From Azospirillum sp. (GTDB lineage: Bacteria > Pseudomonadota > Alphaproteobacteria > CACIAM-22H2): a stretch of DNA of 40,198 nucleotides. Under the pieces are notes generated by a model. That model had not been told where the DNA came from and searched no databases. It saw only the letters and a program-made list of their open reading frames with translations. Each line of letters begins with the position of its first letter. Position 1 is the first letter of the stretch. Below are positions 15,386-25,408 of this stretch, piece after piece. The stretch is from the NCBI GenBank assembly GCA_020249045.1, contig JADCGK010000033.1, positions 1 through 40,198 of the forward strand. The letters run 5' to 3'. Both the position numbers and the translations under genes were made by a program.

Positions 15386-16447
15386 CTAGCCCGCGCCGAG
15401 GCGGCCGAGCGCGTATCGCTCGGCCTTGATGCGCGCGAGCCAATCCCCGGCCGCAAGATACCAGTCGACCGTGGCGTCGAGTCCGGTAGCGAAAGCGTGG
15501 GCCGGCCGCCAACCGAGCGCGCGCTGGGCCTTGGCCGCGTCGATCGCGTAGCGCCGATCGTGGCCGGGCCGGTCGGCGACGTGGGCGATCAAATCCGTGC
15601 GCGGACCTTCGGCGCGCGGACCGAGCTTCGCGTCCACGCGGGCGCAGATCGCGCGCACGACGTCGATATTCGCGACTTCCGCGTCGCCGCCGAACGCATA
15701 GACCTCGCCCGGCCGGCCGCGTTCGAGCGCCAAGGCAAGGCCATGCGCGTGATCGTCCACGTGCAGCCAGTCGCGGACTTGCCGCCCATCGCCGTAGACC
15801 GGCAGGGCTTCACCCGCCGCGGCCTTGGCGATCATCAGCGGAATCAGCTTTTCGGGAAACTGCCAAGGCCCGTAGTTGTTCGAGCAATTGGTGACGAGCG
15901 TGGGCAAGCCATAGGTCGCATGCCACGCGCGGACCAGATGATCGGACGCGGCCTTGCTGGCGGCATAGGGGCTGTTGGGCGCATAGGGCGTGGCTTCGGT
16001 GAACGGCGGATCGTCGGGCCCCAGCGCGCCGAACACCTCGTCGGTCGAGACGTGGTGGAAGCGGAAGACGGCTTGCGCCGCCGCGTCGAGCCCGCGCCAG
16101 TAGTCCAGCGTTTCGACCAACAGCCGCGCGGTGGCGCCGACATTGGTTTCGACGAAGGCGAGCGGCCCGTCGATCGACCGGTCGACATGGGTTTCGGCGG
16201 CGAAGTTCACGACCGCGGCGGGTTTGTGCCGGGCGAGGATGTCGCGCATCGCGCCGCGTTCGCCGATATCGGCCTTGTGGAACGCGTACAGCGGATCGGT
16301 CCGCGCGTCCTCCAGCGCTTCGGGATTGGCGGCGTAGCCCAACTTGTCGACGTTCACGACGGGCCGCCGGGCCGAGCGCAGCGCGCGCCGGATATAGGCC
16401 GAGCCGATGAAGCCGCAGCCCCCGGTGACGAGGATCGGCGCGGTCAT
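15386..16447 (-). CDS. rmlB: dTDP-glucose 4,6-dehydratase
   Basis: The 353-residue protein begins [19 protein letters not shown] with the NAD-binding GxxGxxG motif. [26 protein letters not shown] (the Thr-Asp-Glu active-site triad) and the catalytic [11 protein letters not shown] (Tyr-x3-Lys) match RmlB closely. [15 protein letters not shown] and [15 protein letters not shown] are further family hallmarks. The enzyme converts dTDP-glucose to dTDP-4-keto-6-deoxyglucose. ATG 16447 overlaps the rmlA stop by four bases (ATGA). The open frame upstream to 16654 is a shadow of rmlA. Confidence 0.96.
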   Translation of the reverse strand: MTAPILVTGGCGFIGSAYIRRALRSARRPVVNVDKLGYAANPEALEDARTDPLYAFHKADIGERGAMRDILARHKPAAVVNFAAETHVDRSIDGPLAFVETNVGATARLLVETLDYWRGLDAAAQAVFRFHHVSTDEVFGALGPDDPPFTEATPYAPNSPYAASKAASDHLVRAWHATYGLPTLVTNCSNNYGPWQFPEKLIPLMIAKAAAGEALPVYGDGRQVRDWLHVDDHAHGLALALERGRPGEVYAFGGDAEVANIDVVRAICARVDAKLGPRAEGPRTDLIAHVADRPGHDRRYAIDAAKAQRALGWRPAHAFATGLDATVDWYLAAGDWLARIKAERYALGRLGAG

Positions 16448-17325
16448 GCGCGGCCGATCAGGCGAAGCAGATAATCGCCGTATCCGGATTTGCGCAGCGG
16501 CGCCGCCAAGGCGGCAAGGCGGCTCGCGTCGATCCAACCCTGACGCCAGGCGACCTCCTCGGGGCAGCCGATCTTCAGCCCCTGGCGGCGTTCGACGGCG
16601 GCGATGAAATTCGCCGCGTCGAGCAGCGAGTCTTGCGTGCCCGTATCGAGCCACGCCGTGCCCCGGCTCAACGTCTCCACGCGCAACGCGCCCTCGGCGA
16701 GATAGCCCGCGTTAAGATCGGTGATCTCGAGTTCCCCGCGCGGGGAGGGCTTCTGGCGCTTGGCGCGCGCGGATGCGGTCGGATCGTAGAAATAAAGCCC
16801 CGTGACGGCGAGATTCGAGCGCGGCGCGGCGGGCTTCTCGACGATGGCGCGGGGGGCGCCAGCGGCGTCGAGTTCGACCACGCCGTAGCGTTCGGGGTCG
16901 CGCACCGGATAGGCGAAAACCGTGGCGCCGGGCGCGGCGGCGGCGGCGATCGCCTGCAAGCGCCGGGAGAGCCCTTCGCCGTAGAAAAGATTGTCGCCCA
17001 GAATCAGCGCGCTGGGCGCGCCGTCGAGGAACGCTTCGGCGATGATGAGCGCTTGCGCCAGCCCTTCGGGCCGCGGCTGAACGGCATAGCGCAGATCGAC
17101 GCCGAACGCCGAACCGTCGCCCAGCACGCGCTCGAACGCCGGCAGATCCTGCGGCGTGGAAATCAGAAGAATTTCGCGAATACCCGCGAGCATCAGCGTG
17201 CTCAGCGGGTAATAGACCATCGGCTTGTCGTAGACCGGCAGCAATTGCTTGCTGACCGCCAGCGTCGACGGATGCAAGCGCGTGCCCGCGCCGCCGGCCA
17301 GCACGATTCCTTTTCTCGGTTTCAT
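16444..17325 (-). CDS. rmlA: Glucose-1-phosphate thymidylyltransferase
   Basis: The 293-residue nucleotidyltransferase starts [19 protein letters not shown], and [18 protein letters not shown] follows. [13 protein letters not shown] carries the metal-binding Asp, and YGVVELD and [20 protein letters not shown] complete the substrate-binding region. [17 protein letters not shown] is a family-specific late motif. It makes dTDP-glucose from dTTP and glucose 1-phosphate, the first step to dTDP-rhamnose. ATG 17325 gives the canonical N-terminus; an in-frame ATG at 17343 would add six residues. Confidence 0.95.
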   Translation of the reverse strand: MKPRKGIVLAGGAGTRLHPSTLAVSKQLLPVYDKPMVYYPLSTLMLAGIREILLISTPQDLPAFERVLGDGSAFGVDLRYAVQPRPEGLAQALIIAEAFLDGAPSALILGDNLFYGEGLSRRLQAIAAAAAPGATVFAYPVRDPERYGVVELDAAGAPRAIVEKPAAPRSNLAVTGLYFYDPTASARAKRQKPSPRGELEITDLNAGYLAEGALRVETLSRGTAWLDTGTQDSLLDAANFIAAVERRQGLKIGCPEEVAWRQGWIDASRLAALAAPLRKSGYGDYLLRLIGRA

Positions 17326-17370
17326 GCCGGGTGCGTAGGTCAATTCGGAACCGCGATCAAGCCGGGCCGT

Positions 17371-17628
17371 TCAACGCGGGGCCGAGCCCGGCGGTGCCGG
17401 CCGCGTGAAGTACTCGACCGCATACCCCACGCCGGCGCCGACGGTGGCCCCGGCGATCATCGCCGTCGTGGCACCCGGCGCCCCGCTCACGACCGCCACG
17501 CCGAGCGCGCCGCCGGCCACGGCGCCGCCGCCCGTGAACAGATCGCGCCGGGAGACGTTCTCAAGGGCGCCGCAGCCCGCGAGGAGCCCCGACATACAAA
17601 TCACCGCCGCAATCCGCGCGCTTTTCAT
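17371..17628 (-). CDS. Small glycine-zipper-like lipoprotein
   Basis: The 85-residue protein starts MKSARIAAVICMSGLLAGC, a lipoprotein signal peptide with lipobox LAGC (Cys19 as lipidation site). The mature part has a Gly/Ala-rich hydrophobic stretch, GGGAVAGGALGVAVVSG and ATVGAGVGYAVEYF, resembling glycine-zipper segments. Pro-rich residues end the protein. A Shine-Dalgarno-like GGGAGAAG lies ahead of ATG 17628. Function unknown; it is probably anchored at the inner or outer membrane. The frame is open further upstream, but those residues are unlike a protein N-terminus. Confidence 0.75.
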   Translation of the reverse strand: MKSARIAAVICMSGLLAGCGALENVSRRDLFTGGGAVAGGALGVAVVSGAPGATTAMIAGATVGAGVGYAVEYFTRPAPPGSAPR

Positions 17629-17740
17629 GAGGCTTCTCCCCCGTTTCGAAATCGCTTTCCGGCGAACCCAGTAAAGCCTCGAACCGGGGAAAAAGCGAGT
17701 CCACGGCGGCACGAACGGGGAACGCGAGCAAGGTCGCGCA

Positions 17741-18643
17741 TCACGTCGCGTCGGTGGGCTCGCGCGCGGCCGCAGGTTTGGCGACACGCAAGCGGCTGCC
17801 GACGGCGACCACGCCGACGATCGCGACGGCGTAAAGGAGCATTTCGGCGTCGATCGCCTCGTCCAACAGCAGCGCCGAAGCGAAGAGCGTCAGAAACAGC
17901 TGCAGAAGCTGGGTCTGGCTCACACGCGCGATGCCGCCCAGCGACAAGCCGTGATACCAGGCGAAAAATCCGGCGAACTGACTGACCAGCGTGACATAGG
18001 CGAACCCGATCCACGCCGAGGGCGGGACCGCTTGCGTCGGCCATTCGACGCGCAAGACCGCGGCGACCGCCACGAGCGGCGTCGCGACGACGAGCGCCCA
18101 GCAAATGGTCTGCCAGCCACCCAAGCGGGCGGCAAGCTGGCCGCCTTTGGCGTATCCGACCGCCGCCGCCGCGACTGCGCCGAGCAGGGCGAGATCGGCG
18201 ACGACAAACCGCCCGCCCGAGCGGTCGAGAACGAACGCAAGCAAGATGCCCGTACCGATCAGACTCACCGCCCAAAACGCGCGGCTCGGGCGTTCGCCCG
18301 CGAGCAGAACGGCCGCCACGGCCGTCGACAAAGGAAGCAGCCCCACCACGATAGATCCGTGCGAGGCGGAAACATGCGACATGGCGAACGTCGTCAGCAG
18401 CGGAAAGCCGATCACCACGCCGCCGGCGATGACGAGAAGGGCCGCGAAATCCTCGCGCCGCGGGATGGGCTGGCGGGTCAGCGCCAAAACGGCGGCGGCG
18501 AGGATCGCGGCGCCCGCGGCGCGGCCGACGACGACGAAATCGACGCCGAGATGGGGCACGGCCGATCGCGTCGCCGGCAAGGTGAGACTGAACGACGCGA
18601 CGCCGATCAATCCCCAAAGCAAGCCCCGAACTTCGCGCGACAT
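17741..18643 (-). CDS. EamA/DMT-family transporter
   Basis: The 300-residue membrane protein shows about ten hydrophobic helices arranged as two EamA repeats. The first repeat begins GLLWGLIGVASFSLTLPATRSAV; the second includes WIGFAYVTLVSQFAGFFAWYHGL, a typical EamA segment. ATG 18643 is preferred because GGGAGG lies about 8 bases upstream. An in-frame start at 18682 is possible. Members export amino acids, nucleosides or other metabolites; the substrate cannot be read from the sequence. It stands alone on the minus strand, 112 bp from the lipoprotein gene. Confidence 0.88.
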   Translation of the reverse strand: MSREVRGLLWGLIGVASFSLTLPATRSAVPHLGVDFVVVGRAAGAAILAAAVLALTRQPIPRREDFAALLVIAGGVVIGFPLLTTFAMSHVSASHGSIVVGLLPLSTAVAAVLLAGERPSRAFWAVSLIGTGILLAFVLDRSGGRFVVADLALLGAVAAAAVGYAKGGQLAARLGGWQTICWALVVATPLVAVAAVLRVEWPTQAVPPSAWIGFAYVTLVSQFAGFFAWYHGLSLGGIARVSQTQLLQLFLTLFASALLLDEAIDAEMLLYAVAIVGVVAVGSRLRVAKPAAAREPTDAT

Positions 18644-18830
18644 CACCCCGACCTCCCAACCTCGCGCGCCGAACCTCACCAACCCGCGGCGAGTAGGACG
18701 CGACCTTACAATATCGACATACCGCTCCGATTGGCCGTCGTGATTATATTACTGTTTCCCGGTGTTGATTTCCGATGCGGCGGCGTCATATCCCTACGAC
18801 GTTCGCGTCATCCATCCGAAAGGCACCCCG
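18644..18830. promoter_or_regulatory. Divergent promoter region, EamA transporter / cytochrome c
   Basis: This 187-bp region is much more AT-rich than its surroundings. The minus strand has an exact TATAAT at 18748-18743 that could serve the transporter, and the plus strand has the overlapping TATATT at 18745-18750. No convincing -35 hexamer stands at the right distance for either. A TTGAT half-site (18765-18769) lacks a matching second half of an Fnr box. The cytochrome gene has AAGG about 8 bases before its ATG. Confidence 0.4.
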
Positions 18831-19208
18831 ATGAAATCGACGCTTGCCGCCCTCGCCGCCGCCTTCGCGTTTCTCCTCTTGGCCCAACCGGCCGCCGCCG
18901 CCGACGCGGCCGCGGGCGAACAGGTCTTCCGTCGCCTGTGCACGGCGTGCCATATCGCGACCGCCGAAGGCCGGCGCGGCGTCGGTCCCACGCTGTTCGG
19001 TGTCGTCGGACGGAAATCGGGATCGGTCGATGGCTTCCGGTACTCGACCGCCAACCAGAACGCCAACCTCGTGTGGACGCCCGAGGTTCTGGACAAGTAC
19101 CTGACCAACCCGCGCGAGGTCGTGCCGGGCACAACGATGGCGTTCGCAGGGATCCGCAACGACGCCGATCGGGCGAACGTGATCGCCTATCTGCAGACGC
19201 TGAAGTGA
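18831..19208 (+). CDS. Periplasmic class I cytochrome c (c2/c550-like)
   Basis: The 125-residue protein has a Sec signal peptide (MKSTLAALAAAFAFLLL, cleavage near AAA-AD at residue 24). The haem-binding site CTACH is at 37-41, and Met103 in GTTMAF is the likely sixth ligand. GVGPTLFGVVGRKSG and NVIAYLQTLK are typical of mitochondrial-type class I cytochromes c. Such proteins shuttle electrons between the bc1 complex and either the reaction centre or an oxidase. It ends 3 bp from the end of dxs, next to the photosynthesis superoperon, which fits a photosynthetic electron carrier, but a respiratory role is equally possible. Confidence 0.9.
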   Translation: MKSTLAALAAAFAFLLLAQPAAAADAAAGEQVFRRLCTACHIATAEGRRGVGPTLFGVVGRKSGSVDGFRYSTANQNANLVWTPEVLDKYLTNPREVVPGTTMAFAGIRNDADRANVIAYLQTLK

Positions 19209-19211
19209 CCC

Positions 19212-21128
19212 TCAGGCGCGGATGGGCCGCAGGCGGGCTTGCGTCCCGCCGAGCGCGCCCATCGCCGCGCCGACGATCGACGCGGCGTCCAAGCCGGCGG
19301 CCGCGTACATCCGGTCGGGCGCGTCCTGATCGATGAAGCGATCGGGCAGCGCCAGCGTGCGCACGCGCAGCCCCCGGTCGAGCGCCCCGATCCCGGCGAG
19401 ATGCTGGAGAACGAACGCGCCGAAGCCGCCTAGCGCTCCCTCCTCGACCGTGATCAGCATTTCGTGCTCGCGCGCCAAACGCGCGATCAGATCGGCGTCG
19501 AGGGGCTTGGCGAAGCGCGCATCCGCGACGGTCGTCGACAGGCCGCGCGCGGCCAACTCCTCGGCGGCCTTCAGACATTCGCCCAACCGCGTGCCGAGCG
19601 ACAGAAGCGCGACGCGACTGCCCTCGCGCACGATCCGGCCCTTGCCGATCGGCACCGTCTCGCCATAGGCGGGCAACGCCGCACCCGTGCCCTCGCCGCG
19701 CGGAAACCGCACGGCGCTGGGACCATCGTCGATCGCCGCGGCCGTGGCGATCATCCGCACCAACTCCGCTTCGTCGGACGGCGCCATGATCGTGAAGCCG
19801 GGCAACGCGCCGAGATAGCCGAGGTCGAAAGCGCCGGCATGCGTGGGGCCGTCGGCGCCGACCAAGCCCGCGCGGTCGATCGCGAAGCGCACCGGCAGGC
19901 TTTGCAGAGCGACGTCATGCACGACCTGGTCGTAGCCGCGCTGCAGGAAGGTCGAGTAGATCGCCGCGAACGGCTTGTAGCCTTCGCACGCCAGCCCGGC
20001 GGCGAAGGTGACGGCGTGCTGTTCGGCGATGCCGACGTCGAAACAGCGTTTGGGATGGCGCGCCTGGAAATGGTCGAGCCCCGTGCCCGAGGGCATCGCG
20101 GCGGTGATCGCGACGATCTTGGGATCGCGGTCGGCAGCGGCGATCAGGGAGTCGGCGAACACCTTGGTATAGGCGGGCGCGGCGGCCTTGGCCTTGACTT
20201 GCGCGCCGGTCACGACGTCGAACTTCGCCACGCCGTGATATTTGTCGGCGGCGGCTTCGGCGGGGGCGTAGCCTTTGCCCTTCTGCGTGACGACGTGGAT
20301 CAGCGTCGGTCCCTGGCGTTCGCTGTCGCGCGCGTTGCGCAGGATGGGGAGCAGATGGTCCAGATCGTGCCCGTCGATGGGCCCCAGATAGTAGAATCCG
20401 AGTTCCTCGAACAACGTGCCGCCGATCGCCATGCCGCGCGTGTAGGTGTCGAGCTTGCGTGCGGCCTCGTGCATCGGACGCGGCAATTGCCCGGACAGGC
20501 GCTTTCCGATCTCGCGCAGATGCACGAAGGCGGGCGAGGACAGCAGGCGCGAAAGATAGGCGCTCATCGCGCCCACGGGCCGGGCGATGGACATGTCGTT
20601 GTCGTTGAGGATGACGATCAGGCGCGACTTCATGGCGCCCGCGTTGTTCATCGCCTCGTAGGCCATGCCCGCGGACATCGCCCCGTCGCCGATGACGCAG
20701 ACCACATTGTTGGCGCGGCCATCCATGTCGCGCGCCACCGCCATGCCGAGCCCGGCCGAGATCGACGTGGAGGAATGCGCGGCGCCGAACGGGTCGTAGT
20801 CGCTTTCCGCGCGCTTGGTGAAGCCGGACAGCCCGCCGCCTTGGCGCAGCGTGCGGATCCGGTCGCGCCGCCCGGTCAGAATCTTGTGCGGATAGGCTTG
20901 ATGGCCCACGTCCCAGATCAACCGGTCGTGCGGCGTGTCGAAGACGCTATGCAGCGCGACGGTCAGTTCGACCACGCCCAGGCTCGCGCCCAGATGTCCC
21001 CCGGTGACCGAAACGGCCGCCACGGTTTCGCGCCGCAATTCCTCCGCGAGGACCGCGAGATCCGAATCCGGCAACCGGCGGAGGTCTTCGGGGGTCGTCA
21101 CGGCGTCGAGAATCGGTGTGGCGCTCAT
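19212..21128 (-). CDS. dxs: 1-deoxy-D-xylulose-5-phosphate synthase
   Basis: The 638-residue thiamine-diphosphate enzyme has the usual length. [31 protein letters not shown] and the TPP-binding [18 protein letters not shown] lie in the first half. [18 protein letters not shown], with the conserved Glu, and [18 protein letters not shown] follow in the transketolase-like second domain. It condenses pyruvate and glyceraldehyde 3-phosphate at the entry of the MEP isoprenoid pathway, feeding the bacteriochlorophyll tail and carotenoids. It is the last gene of the superoperon, 28 bp after hemA, with AGGAGG five bases before its ATG. Confidence 0.97.
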   Translation of the reverse strand: MSATPILDAVTTPEDLRRLPDSDLAVLAEELRRETVAAVSVTGGHLGASLGVVELTVALHSVFDTPHDRLIWDVGHQAYPHKILTGRRDRIRTLRQGGGLSGFTKRAESDYDPFGAAHSSTSISAGLGMAVARDMDGRANNVVCVIGDGAMSAGMAYEAMNNAGAMKSRLIVILNDNDMSIARPVGAMSAYLSRLLSSPAFVHLREIGKRLSGQLPRPMHEAARKLDTYTRGMAIGGTLFEELGFYYLGPIDGHDLDHLLPILRNARDSERQGPTLIHVVTQKGKGYAPAEAAADKYHGVAKFDVVTGAQVKAKAAAPAYTKVFADSLIAAADRDPKIVAITAAMPSGTGLDHFQARHPKRCFDVGIAEQHAVTFAAGLACEGYKPFAAIYSTFLQRGYDQVVHDVALQSLPVRFAIDRAGLVGADGPTHAGAFDLGYLGALPGFTIMAPSDEAELVRMIATAAAIDDGPSAVRFPRGEGTGAALPAYGETVPIGKGRIVREGSRVALLSLGTRLGECLKAAEELAARGLSTTVADARFAKPLDADLIARLAREHEMLITVEEGALGGFGAFVLQHLAGIGALDRGLRVRTLALPDRFIDQDAPDRMYAAAGLDAASIVGAAMGALGGTQARLRPIRA

Positions 21129-21139
21129 TTTCGCCTCCT

Positions 21140-21155
21140 CCGGACCGAAGTCCGG
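21140..21155 (-). other. Intercistronic UUCG-tetraloop hairpin between hemA and dxs
   Basis: Read on the transcribed minus strand this is CCGGAC-TTCG-GTCCGG: a perfect 6-bp GC-rich stem closed by the very stable C(UUCG)G tetraloop. It begins one base after the hemA stop codon, and its 3' arm directly abuts the AGGAGG Shine-Dalgarno sequence of dxs. There is no T-run after it, so it is not a simple terminator. mRNA stabilisation, processing or tuning of dxs translation are possible roles. Confidence 0.6.
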
Positions 21156-21156
21156 T

Positions 21157-22368
21157 TCAAGCCGCGCGTTGCAGGGACAGCCGTGACCAGATCGCCGTCA
21201 GCGAATCGACGAGATGCCGGATGTCGTCGGGTCCGTGCAGCGGCGTGGGCGTGATGCGCAGGCGCTCGGTCCCGCGCGGCACGGTCGGATAGTTGATCGG
21301 CTGCACGTAGATGCCGTAATCCGACATCAACTCGTCGCTGATCCGCTTGCACAGAACCGGATCGCCGACCATCACCGGCACGATGTGGCTGTCGTTGGCC
21401 ATCAACGGAATGCCCGCCTCCGTCAGGCGCTTGCGCACCTCGGCGACGGCCGCCTGCTGGCGGCGGCGCTCCTCGGCGCTTTCCTGCAGATGCCGCACGC
21501 TGGCAAGCGCGCCCGCGGCCACCGCCGGCGGCAACGAGGTCGTGAAGATGAACCCCGAGGCGAAGCTGCGCACGAAATCGCACAGCGCCGCGCTGGCGGC
21601 GATGTAGCCGCCGACCACGCCGAAGGCCTTGCCGAGGGTGCCCTCGATCACCGTCAGCCGGTGCGAAATGTTCTCGCGCTGGGCGATCCCGCCGCCGCGC
21701 GGGCCGTAAAGGCCGACCGCGTGCACCTCGTCGAGATAGGTCATGGCGCCGTGACGGTCGGCGACGTCGCACAATTCGGCGATGGGGGCGATGTCGCCGT
21801 CCATCGAATAGACCGATTCGAACGCCACCAGTTTGGCGCAGTCGCGCGGCAGATCGGCGAGCTTGCGGTCCAGATCGCGCGGATCGTTGTGCGCGAAGAT
21901 GCGTCGCGGCGCGCCCGAATGCCGGATGCCTTCGATCATGGAGGCGTGGTTGCCCGCATCGGACAGAACGACGCAATTGGGCAGGCGCGAGGCGAGCGTG
22001 GACAAAGAAGCCCAATTCGACACGTAGCCCGACGTGAACAGCAGCGCCGCCGGCTTGTCGTGCAGGCGGGCGAGTTCGCGTTCGAGCAGCACGTGATAGT
22101 GGTTGTTGCCCGAAATGTTGCGCGTGCCGCCGGCGCCGGCGCCGCATTTGTCGAGCGCCTCGTGCATGGCCGCGAGAACCTTCGGGTTCTGGCCCATGCC
22201 GAGATAGTCGTTCGAGCACCAGACGGTGACCTTGGCGGGGCCGCCGGACGCGTGGCTGACGGCGCTGGGAAACTCGCCGCGCTTGCGTTCGAGATCGGCG
22301 AACACGCGGTAGCGCCCCTCGCGGCGCAGGCCATCGAGCTTATCGGCGAAGAATTCCTCGTAGTTCAT
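21157..22368 (-). CDS. hemA: 5-aminolevulinate synthase
   Basis: The 403-residue PLP enzyme begins [49 protein letters not shown] and the aspartate-containing [13 protein letters not shown] are ALAS hallmarks. The PLP lysine is in [15 protein letters not shown]. It condenses glycine and succinyl-CoA to 5-aminolevulinate, the committed step to haem and bacteriochlorophyll. Placement between puhE and dxs in the photosynthesis operon suggests this copy serves pigment synthesis. ATG 22368 overlaps the puhE stop (ATGA). Confidence 0.97.
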   Translation of the reverse strand: MNYEEFFADKLDGLRREGRYRVFADLERKRGEFPSAVSHASGGPAKVTVWCSNDYLGMGQNPKVLAAMHEALDKCGAGAGGTRNISGNNHYHVLLERELARLHDKPAALLFTSGYVSNWASLSTLASRLPNCVVLSDAGNHASMIEGIRHSGAPRRIFAHNDPRDLDRKLADLPRDCAKLVAFESVYSMDGDIAPIAELCDVADRHGAMTYLDEVHAVGLYGPRGGGIAQRENISHRLTVIEGTLGKAFGVVGGYIAASAALCDFVRSFASGFIFTTSLPPAVAAGALASVRHLQESAEERRRQQAAVAEVRKRLTEAGIPLMANDSHIVPVMVGDPVLCKRISDELMSDYGIYVQPINYPTVPRGTERLRITPTPLHGPDDIRHLVDSLTAIWSRLSLQRAA

Positions 22369-23174
22369 GACGGCGTCCCCTCCCCTGGTCCTTGCGCGCC
22401 GGCGCCCCGCGCCCGCGCCGCCTCGCCGCTCCCCCAGAGCAGCGATTGCGGTATCGGCAGCACCATCAACAGGTGCTCGGCGATCGCCAGCGACAGCAGC
22501 GTCGCGACGATGGCCATTTGCGTCCCCTCGAAACCCGCCGCGCCGTGCGCGTAGGCGGATTTCCACAACGGCATGGCGACCAGCACGGCGAGCCCCACCG
22601 TGACCGGAAACAGCGGCGTCGCCGGCCCGCGCGAGAAATAACTGCCGAGATAGCGCAGATGTTCGGGCAGCAACTCGTCGCCGAGATTGGGCACGCCGAA
22701 ATGCAGGTTGAGCTTGGCCGACGCGCGCATGCACCACAGCACGGCGAAGACCCACAGCGCGGTCATGTTCGCCGCACCCCAAGTGGCGGCCAGCAGCGCC
22801 GCCCCGACCGCGAGCAGCGCGAGTTCGTGATAGAGCACCGCTTGGACCGCGAAGAACAGCCGCGCACGACCGGTCCCCGGCGGGCACGGCGCGCGCCGCG
22901 GGCCGACGACCGCACCGGTCAGAAACGCGAGTTCGACCCACGCCCACAGCAACAGCGCGCCCCCGAAGCCGACATAGGCGCCCGTGGCGCTCGCCTGGTC
23001 GGCGAACGCGATGACCGCGATCAGCCCCAGGATCGCCAGGACGCCGCCGGCCGCGAGACTCACCGGAAATGTCCGCCGCGGCAGCCGGTCGAGCCGCATG
23101 ATCGCCGCCGTGCCGATCCACCAGGCGGCGATCACCGCACCGGCGGGCGACAGGAAGGCGAGGGCTGTTTCCAC
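22365..23174 (-). CDS. puhE: Photosynthetic complex putative assembly protein PuhE
   Basis: The 269-residue integral membrane protein has about seven hydrophobic segments and opens [19 protein letters not shown]. The central [24 protein letters not shown] and [10 protein letters not shown] segments are strongly conserved in PuhE. The C-terminal 25 residues are Ala/Gly-rich and poorly conserved. PuhE acts in assembly of the reaction centre/light-harvesting 1 core; its exact activity is unknown. It follows acsF after 13 bp and overlaps hemA. Confidence 0.93.
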   Translation of the reverse strand: METALAFLSPAGAVIAAWWIGTAAIMRLDRLPRRTFPVSLAAGGVLAILGLIAVIAFADQASATGAYVGFGGALLLWAWVELAFLTGAVVGPRRAPCPPGTGRARLFFAVQAVLYHELALLAVGAALLAATWGAANMTALWVFAVLWCMRASAKLNLHFGVPNLGDELLPEHLRYLGSYFSRGPATPLFPVTVGLAVLVAMPLWKSAYAHGAAGFEGTQMAIVATLLSLAIAEHLLMVLPIPQSLLWGSGEAARARGAGAQGPGEGTPS

Positions 23175-23187
23175 GGCGATCGTCTCC

Positions 23188-24252
23188 TCACCAAGCCGGC
23201 GCCATGCGCACGTTCTCGCGCGGCGCCACTTCGACCGTCGGCAGCAGGAACATCCGGCCGATGGTGAACGCGGCCGCCGCCGCGCAGCCCACCCGCGTCA
23301 AAGCCCCCATCACGCCGCCGCGCGCCTTCGCCGCCTCGTTGGCGTTCGAGATGCGGCACAGACGGTCGAGATTCGCCTTGAAGCGCGGATCGTCGATGTC
23401 GAGCACCAGCGGGAAGATCTGCTTGCAGCACTCGTTGGTGATGCGGAAGACCTGGAAGTCGTATTCGGTCGGATCGAGGCCGAGGGCCTTGTTCATGTGC
23501 GGGCGCATGTGGTCGCGCACGTACATGGTGGCGTAGACCGCAAGCTGGAAGAAACGGACCCACAGCCGGTTGCGGCCGCGCAGCAATTCGGGCTGGGCGC
23601 GCATCATCAACGCGAACGCTTCGCCGTGGCGGAACTCGTCGTTGCACCACTGGTGGAACCACAGGAAGATCGGATGGAAGCGCAGATGCGGGTTGCGCTC
23701 CAACTGGCGGAAGATCGAGATGTAGCGCGCGTAGCCGATCTTTTCGGACAGATAGACCGTGTACATGATGAATTTCGGGGAGAAGTACTTGTACTTCTTC
23801 ACCTCGCGCAGAAGCTTCAGATCGACCGCCAGATCGAAATCGCGCAGCGATTGGTTCAGGAAGTTCGCGTGGCGGGATTCGTCGCGGCTCATCAGGCCGA
23901 ACAGCTCGCGCATGCGCGGGTTCTTCGAGCGCTTCATGATCTCGGCGTAGAGGACGCAACCCGAGTATTCGGCCGTGCACGAGCTGACCAGGAAGTCGAG
24001 GAACTCCTCGCGCAGTTCGGGCGACAGCTTGGCGATCTCGGCGCGGAAATCGCGGTCGCGCTCGAAGTGTTCGACGTTCGCGTCCTTGCGGAACTCGTCC
24101 ATCATCGCTTCCCACTCGCCGTCGACGGCCGACAGATCGATCCGGTCCATCGCCGCATAGTCGGTCGTATAGAAATTGGGCGTCAGCACCGTGCTTTGCT
24201 TGGCGCGGGCGGTCGATTCGTTCAGGGCGGGGCCGGCGGCGATGTCGGTCAT
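23188..24252 (-). CDS. acsF: Aerobic Mg-protoporphyrin IX monomethyl ester oxidative cyclase
   Basis: The 354-residue protein is a ferritin-like di-iron oxygenase. Metal-ligand motifs are visible in [29 protein letters not shown] and [36 protein letters not shown] is a strongly conserved AcsF segment. The enzyme uses O2 to close the isocyclic E ring, forming protochlorophyllide. Its presence shows that pigment can be made with oxygen; the anaerobic cyclase BchE is not in this window. ATG 24252 overlaps the puhC stop by four bases. Confidence 0.97.
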   Translation of the reverse strand: MTDIAAGPALNESTARAKQSTVLTPNFYTTDYAAMDRIDLSAVDGEWEAMMDEFRKDANVEHFERDRDFRAEIAKLSPELREEFLDFLVSSCTAEYSGCVLYAEIMKRSKNPRMRELFGLMSRDESRHANFLNQSLRDFDLAVDLKLLREVKKYKYFSPKFIMYTVYLSEKIGYARYISIFRQLERNPHLRFHPIFLWFHQWCNDEFRHGEAFALMMRAQPELLRGRNRLWVRFFQLAVYATMYVRDHMRPHMNKALGLDPTEYDFQVFRITNECCKQIFPLVLDIDDPRFKANLDRLCRISNANEAAKARGGVMGALTRVGCAAAAAFTIGRMFLLPTVEVAPRENVRMAPAW

Positions 24253-24740
24253 CGGGTTTCTCCTGCGAGCGCGACGCCCGACCGCGGCAAAAGCCGCGCG
24301 AAGGCATCGCGGTTGGTCGCGCCGAAGGCGCGCAAATCGACGCGCCGGCCGGTGGCCGGATCGTCGAGAACGAGGCTGCCGTCGCGCCACAGCGACAGGC
24401 GGAACGGCGTTTCGGGGCCGAGATCGGCCTTCTTGCGGTCGCGCACCAGCCCGCGCAGCGTGGCGCGCGCGAAGCCGTCCTCGCCCGGCGCCATCGTCAG
24501 AAAGACGCGCCCGTCCGCCGCGTCGAGCACGTCGATGCCGCCGTCGGCGCGATCGACGAAACGCATCTCGCGCGCGGCGATCGGGGCTTCGACCGGCGCG
24601 ATCCCGTCGCCCGAGCGCCCCAGATCGGCGAACCGGCCGAGCCCGGCGCCGAGCAGCGACACCGCGAGCGTGACGGCGGCGGCGATCAGCAGCGGGCGCG
24701 GCAGGACGCGATCTTCGTGCGGCAGCGGGCGGGCGGTCAT
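24249..24740 (-). CDS. puhC: Photosynthetic complex assembly protein PuhC
   Basis: The 163-residue protein has one N-terminal membrane anchor (about residues 16-35, [18 protein letters not shown]) followed by a periplasmic domain. [20 protein letters not shown] and VLRG-like GLVRDRKK are characteristic of PuhC. It supports assembly and organisation of the reaction-centre/LH1 core. ATG 24740 overlaps the puhB stop (ATGA). The C-terminus overlaps the acsF start. Confidence 0.92.
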   Translation of the reverse strand: MTARPLPHEDRVLPRPLLIAAAVTLAVSLLGAGLGRFADLGRSGDGIAPVEAPIAAREMRFVDRADGGIDVLDAADGRVFLTMAPGEDGFARATLRGLVRDRKKADLGPETPFRLSLWRDGSLVLDDPATGRRVDLRAFGATNRDAFARLLPRSGVALAGETR

Positions 24741-25408
24741 GCGGCGCTCGGGGTCAGGGTGCGGACGGGACGCGGGCCAGCGTCCTGGGCATCGCCGACG
24801 GCCTGGGCCGGCGCCGTTTGGGCGGGCGGCGTGCCGCCCAACGCGCGGGCGAGCGTGGCGGCGACCGCCCGCACTTCGGGAACCGCGCGCAGCACGGGCT
24901 CGGGCCGCGCCATGCGCCAGCCGCGCGCGTGCGGCCACAACGCCAGATATGCGATCCGGTCGCCCGGGCGCAGGGTCAGCGCGATTTCCCCCACGCCGTC
25001 CGCCGTGGCGCGCACCGCTGCCGCATCGATCCGCGAGAACGGCAGATTGATCGAGATCGGCAACGCCAACCCCACCCGAAGCACGAAGCGCTTGTCGGTC
25101 ATCGTGTAGACCGTCGTGCGCGCCACGAGTTCGGCGTAGCCGCGCACGATCCCGAGCGCGACCAGCGACAGCCCGCCGAAGGAAGCGGCGGCGGCCACGG
25201 CTTCGCGCGCGGATCCGCCGTCGAGAAGCGTCGATGCGACCACCCATGCGACGAGCGCGATGAAGTAGCCCGTCAGATGCGGCAAGCGCAGGAAGCGGTA
25301 GGCGAAGGCGCTCGCGTCCGGCGCGCCTTGCCACAGGATCCGCTCGCCCGGCGGCAACCGCTTGGGCAGCCCCCGGATCGGCTCGAAGTCGAAGTCGTCG
25401 TGGCTCAC
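24737..25408 (-). CDS. puhB: Photosynthetic complex putative assembly protein PuhB
   Basis: The 223-residue protein starts at GTG 25408, overlapping puhA as GTGA. The N-terminus [24 protein letters not shown] is diagnostic of PuhB. Two membrane segments lie at about 47-65 and 75-95, followed by the PH-like motif [16 protein letters not shown]. The tail from about residue 195 is Ala/Pro-rich. PuhB is a membrane assembly factor for the reaction centre. The open frame upstream of 25408 is a shadow of puhA. Confidence 0.94.
   Translation of the reverse strand: MSHDDFDFEPIRGLPKRLPPGERILWQGAPDASAFAYRFLRLPHLTGYFIALVAWVVASTLLDGGSAREAVAAAASFGGLSLVALGIVRGYAELVARTTVYTMTDKRFVLRVGLALPISINLPFSRIDAAAVRATADGVGEIALTLRPGDRIAYLALWPHARGWRMARPEPVLRAVPEVRAVAATLARALGGTPPAQTAPAQAVGDAQDAGPRPVRTLTPSAA

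Noticed and set aside
17638-17689. Hairpin between the lipoprotein and EamA genes
   Set aside because: Arms CCCCGTTTCGA and TCGAACCGGGG pair with one mismatch, but the loop is about 30 bases and no T-run follows on the minus strand, so a terminator is not supported.
18765-18778. Fnr-type box before the cytochrome c gene
   Set aside because: TTGAT is present but the second half reads GATGC instead of ATCAA; only a half-site.
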